From Desulfobacteraceae bacterium (GTDB lineage: Bacteria > Desulfobacterota > Desulfobacteria > Desulfobacterales > UBA11574), in assembly GCA_030671225.1 (NCBI GenBank), contig DAOVAE010000084.1:1-5840 (forward strand): a DNA stretch of 5,840 nucleotides, in the 5' to 3' direction. The notes beneath the pieces were generated by a model, which searched no databases, was not told the origin of the DNA, and was given only the letters and a program-made list of their open reading frames with translations. Each line of letters opens with the position of its first letter. Position 1 is the first letter of the stretch. The translations under genes were made by a program, and so were the position numbers. This document shows, in pieces, positions 5,078 to 5,840 of this stretch.

Positions 5078-5840
5078 AAAGGATCTTTTTTACAGCTTTA
5101 TGCATAATCATAATGATCTGTGTCTTCGACACAGTAGCTTTGGGTGACAGTCGAGTCCTCAAGATGTCAACAACAACCAGCACCCAGGCCTCTGGTCTGC
5201 TCGATATTCTTCTTCCTGAATTTGAAAAGGATACCGGCATTCGTGTAAAGGTTTTTGCCAAAGGAACCGGAGCTGCCATTCGCGATGGAATGGACGGTAA
5301 TGTGGACGTTATTTTTGTGCATGCCAGGGTCAGAGAAGAAAAGTTTGTCGCCGACGGTTTCGGAACAAAGCGCTATGCGGTTATGCACAATGATTTCATT
5401 ATTCTGGGGCCCCCCAATGATCCGGCCGGAATACGTGGACAAAAAGATGCTACCACTGCTTTAACCAAGATCGCTCATGCCAAGGCATTGTTTGTATCCC
5501 GCGGAGACGACAGCGGCACTCATACCAAGGAGCAGGCGCTTTGGGAGGCAACCGGCATTGCCCTGGATAATACAATCAGTACAATTGTAAAAAAAGGGGG
5601 AAAAACACCCGTAAGCTTTGTACAACCCAAAGGATCTGAAAAATGGTATCTTTCCATTGGGCAGGGTATGGGCAAGACCATTACCTTTGCCGATGAAAAA
5701 AGGGCATACACGCTGGCTGATCGAGCGACTTATATTAAGTACAAGCACGGCCGGGATGCCGGCCTTGATCTGGAAATCGTATGCGACGGAGATGCATTAT
5801 TAAATAACCCCTACGGCGTTATTCCGATTAACCCAAAAAA
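5074..5840 (+). CDS. tupA: Tungstate ABC transporter substrate-binding protein, C-terminus cut by window edge
   Basis: The periplasmic protein that captures tungstate for the TupBC importer. 255 codons are present with no stop before the window edge, close to full length for the family (about 270-290). Residues 1-24 are a Sec signal peptide (basic KR, hydrophobic core, probable cleavage after ALG); there is no lipobox. Family motifs: TTTST (33-37), FAKGTGAA, VHAR (82-85), MHNDFIILGPPNDPAGI (starts at 104), VSRGDDSGTHTKE (141-153), WYLSIGQGMG (191-200), AYTLADRATY and NNPYGVIPINP near the end. TTTST and RGDDSGTH are the expected oxyanion contacts and are intact. About 20 residues (163-183) lie between ATGI and the KGSEKWY stretch, where I recall TupA proteins being shorter. 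tupB and tupC are expected just downstream. The molybdate protein ModA and the WtpA/phosphate-type proteins lack this motif set. Confidence 0.96.
   Translation, partial: MKRIFFTALCIIIMICVFDTVALGDSRVLKMSTTTSTQASGLLDILLPEFEKDTGIRVKVFAKGTGAAIRDGMDGNVDVIFVHARVREEKFVADGFGTKRYAVMHNDFIILGPPNDPAGIRGQKDATTALTKIAHAKALFVSRGDDSGTHTKEQALWEATGIALDNTISTIVKKGGKTPVSFVQPKGSEKWYLSIGQGMGKTITFADEKRAYTLADRATYIKYKHGRDAGLDLEIVCDGDALLNNPYGVIPINPK

Overview
This window looks like ordinary chromosome from an anaerobic or facultatively anaerobic, moderately AT-rich bacterium. A sulfate reducer or related member of the former Deltaproteobacteria (Desulfobacterota) would fit, but that is an inference. It rests on the pairing of an oxygen-independent, B12-dependent ribonucleotide reductase with a tungstate-uptake locus, and on the style of the proteins; no rRNA or tRNA is present to confirm it. 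There is no insertion sequence, CRISPR array, phage gene or RNA gene.

Layout. (1) Positions 1-2167, minus strand: most of a class II ribonucleotide reductase (nrdJ). It runs off the left edge, so the C-terminus is missing, and the frame is intact for 722 codons. (2) 2168-2481: a gene-free region with a likely nrdJ promoter, two terminator-like hairpins reading on the minus strand, and a near-perfect NrdR box. (3) 2482-2871, minus: an orphan receiver-only response regulator. (4) 2872-3055: an intergenic region holding a second copy of a ~35-bp element also present in region 2, plus another NrdR-like box pair. (5) 3062-3904, plus: a membrane-anchored alpha/beta hydrolase of the BEM46/ABHD13-like type. 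(6) 3905-4138: intergenic, with an inverted repeat and a strong sigma70-type promoter. (7) 4139-5077, plus: a cytoplasmic one-component regulator with an excisionase-type HTH and a periplasmic-binding-protein-like domain, overlapping by ATGA with (8) 5074-5840, plus: tupA, the tungstate-binding protein of an ABC importer, cut off by the right edge.

How the parts fit. The right half is a coherent tungstate module: a cytosolic anion-sensing regulator translationally coupled to the periplasmic tungstate-binding protein, with tupB and tupC expected just beyond the window. The left half centres on deoxyribonucleotide synthesis. Its most notable feature is a duplicated control element with paired NrdR-like operators (30-31 bp centre to centre). 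One copy lies upstream of nrdJ. The other lies between the orphan response regulator and the hydrolase, which suggests either that one of those genes belongs to the NrdR regulon or that the nrd control region was duplicated around the response regulator. I did not see a clearly new multi-gene system; the control-element duplication and the HTH-PBP/tupA pair are the best leads.
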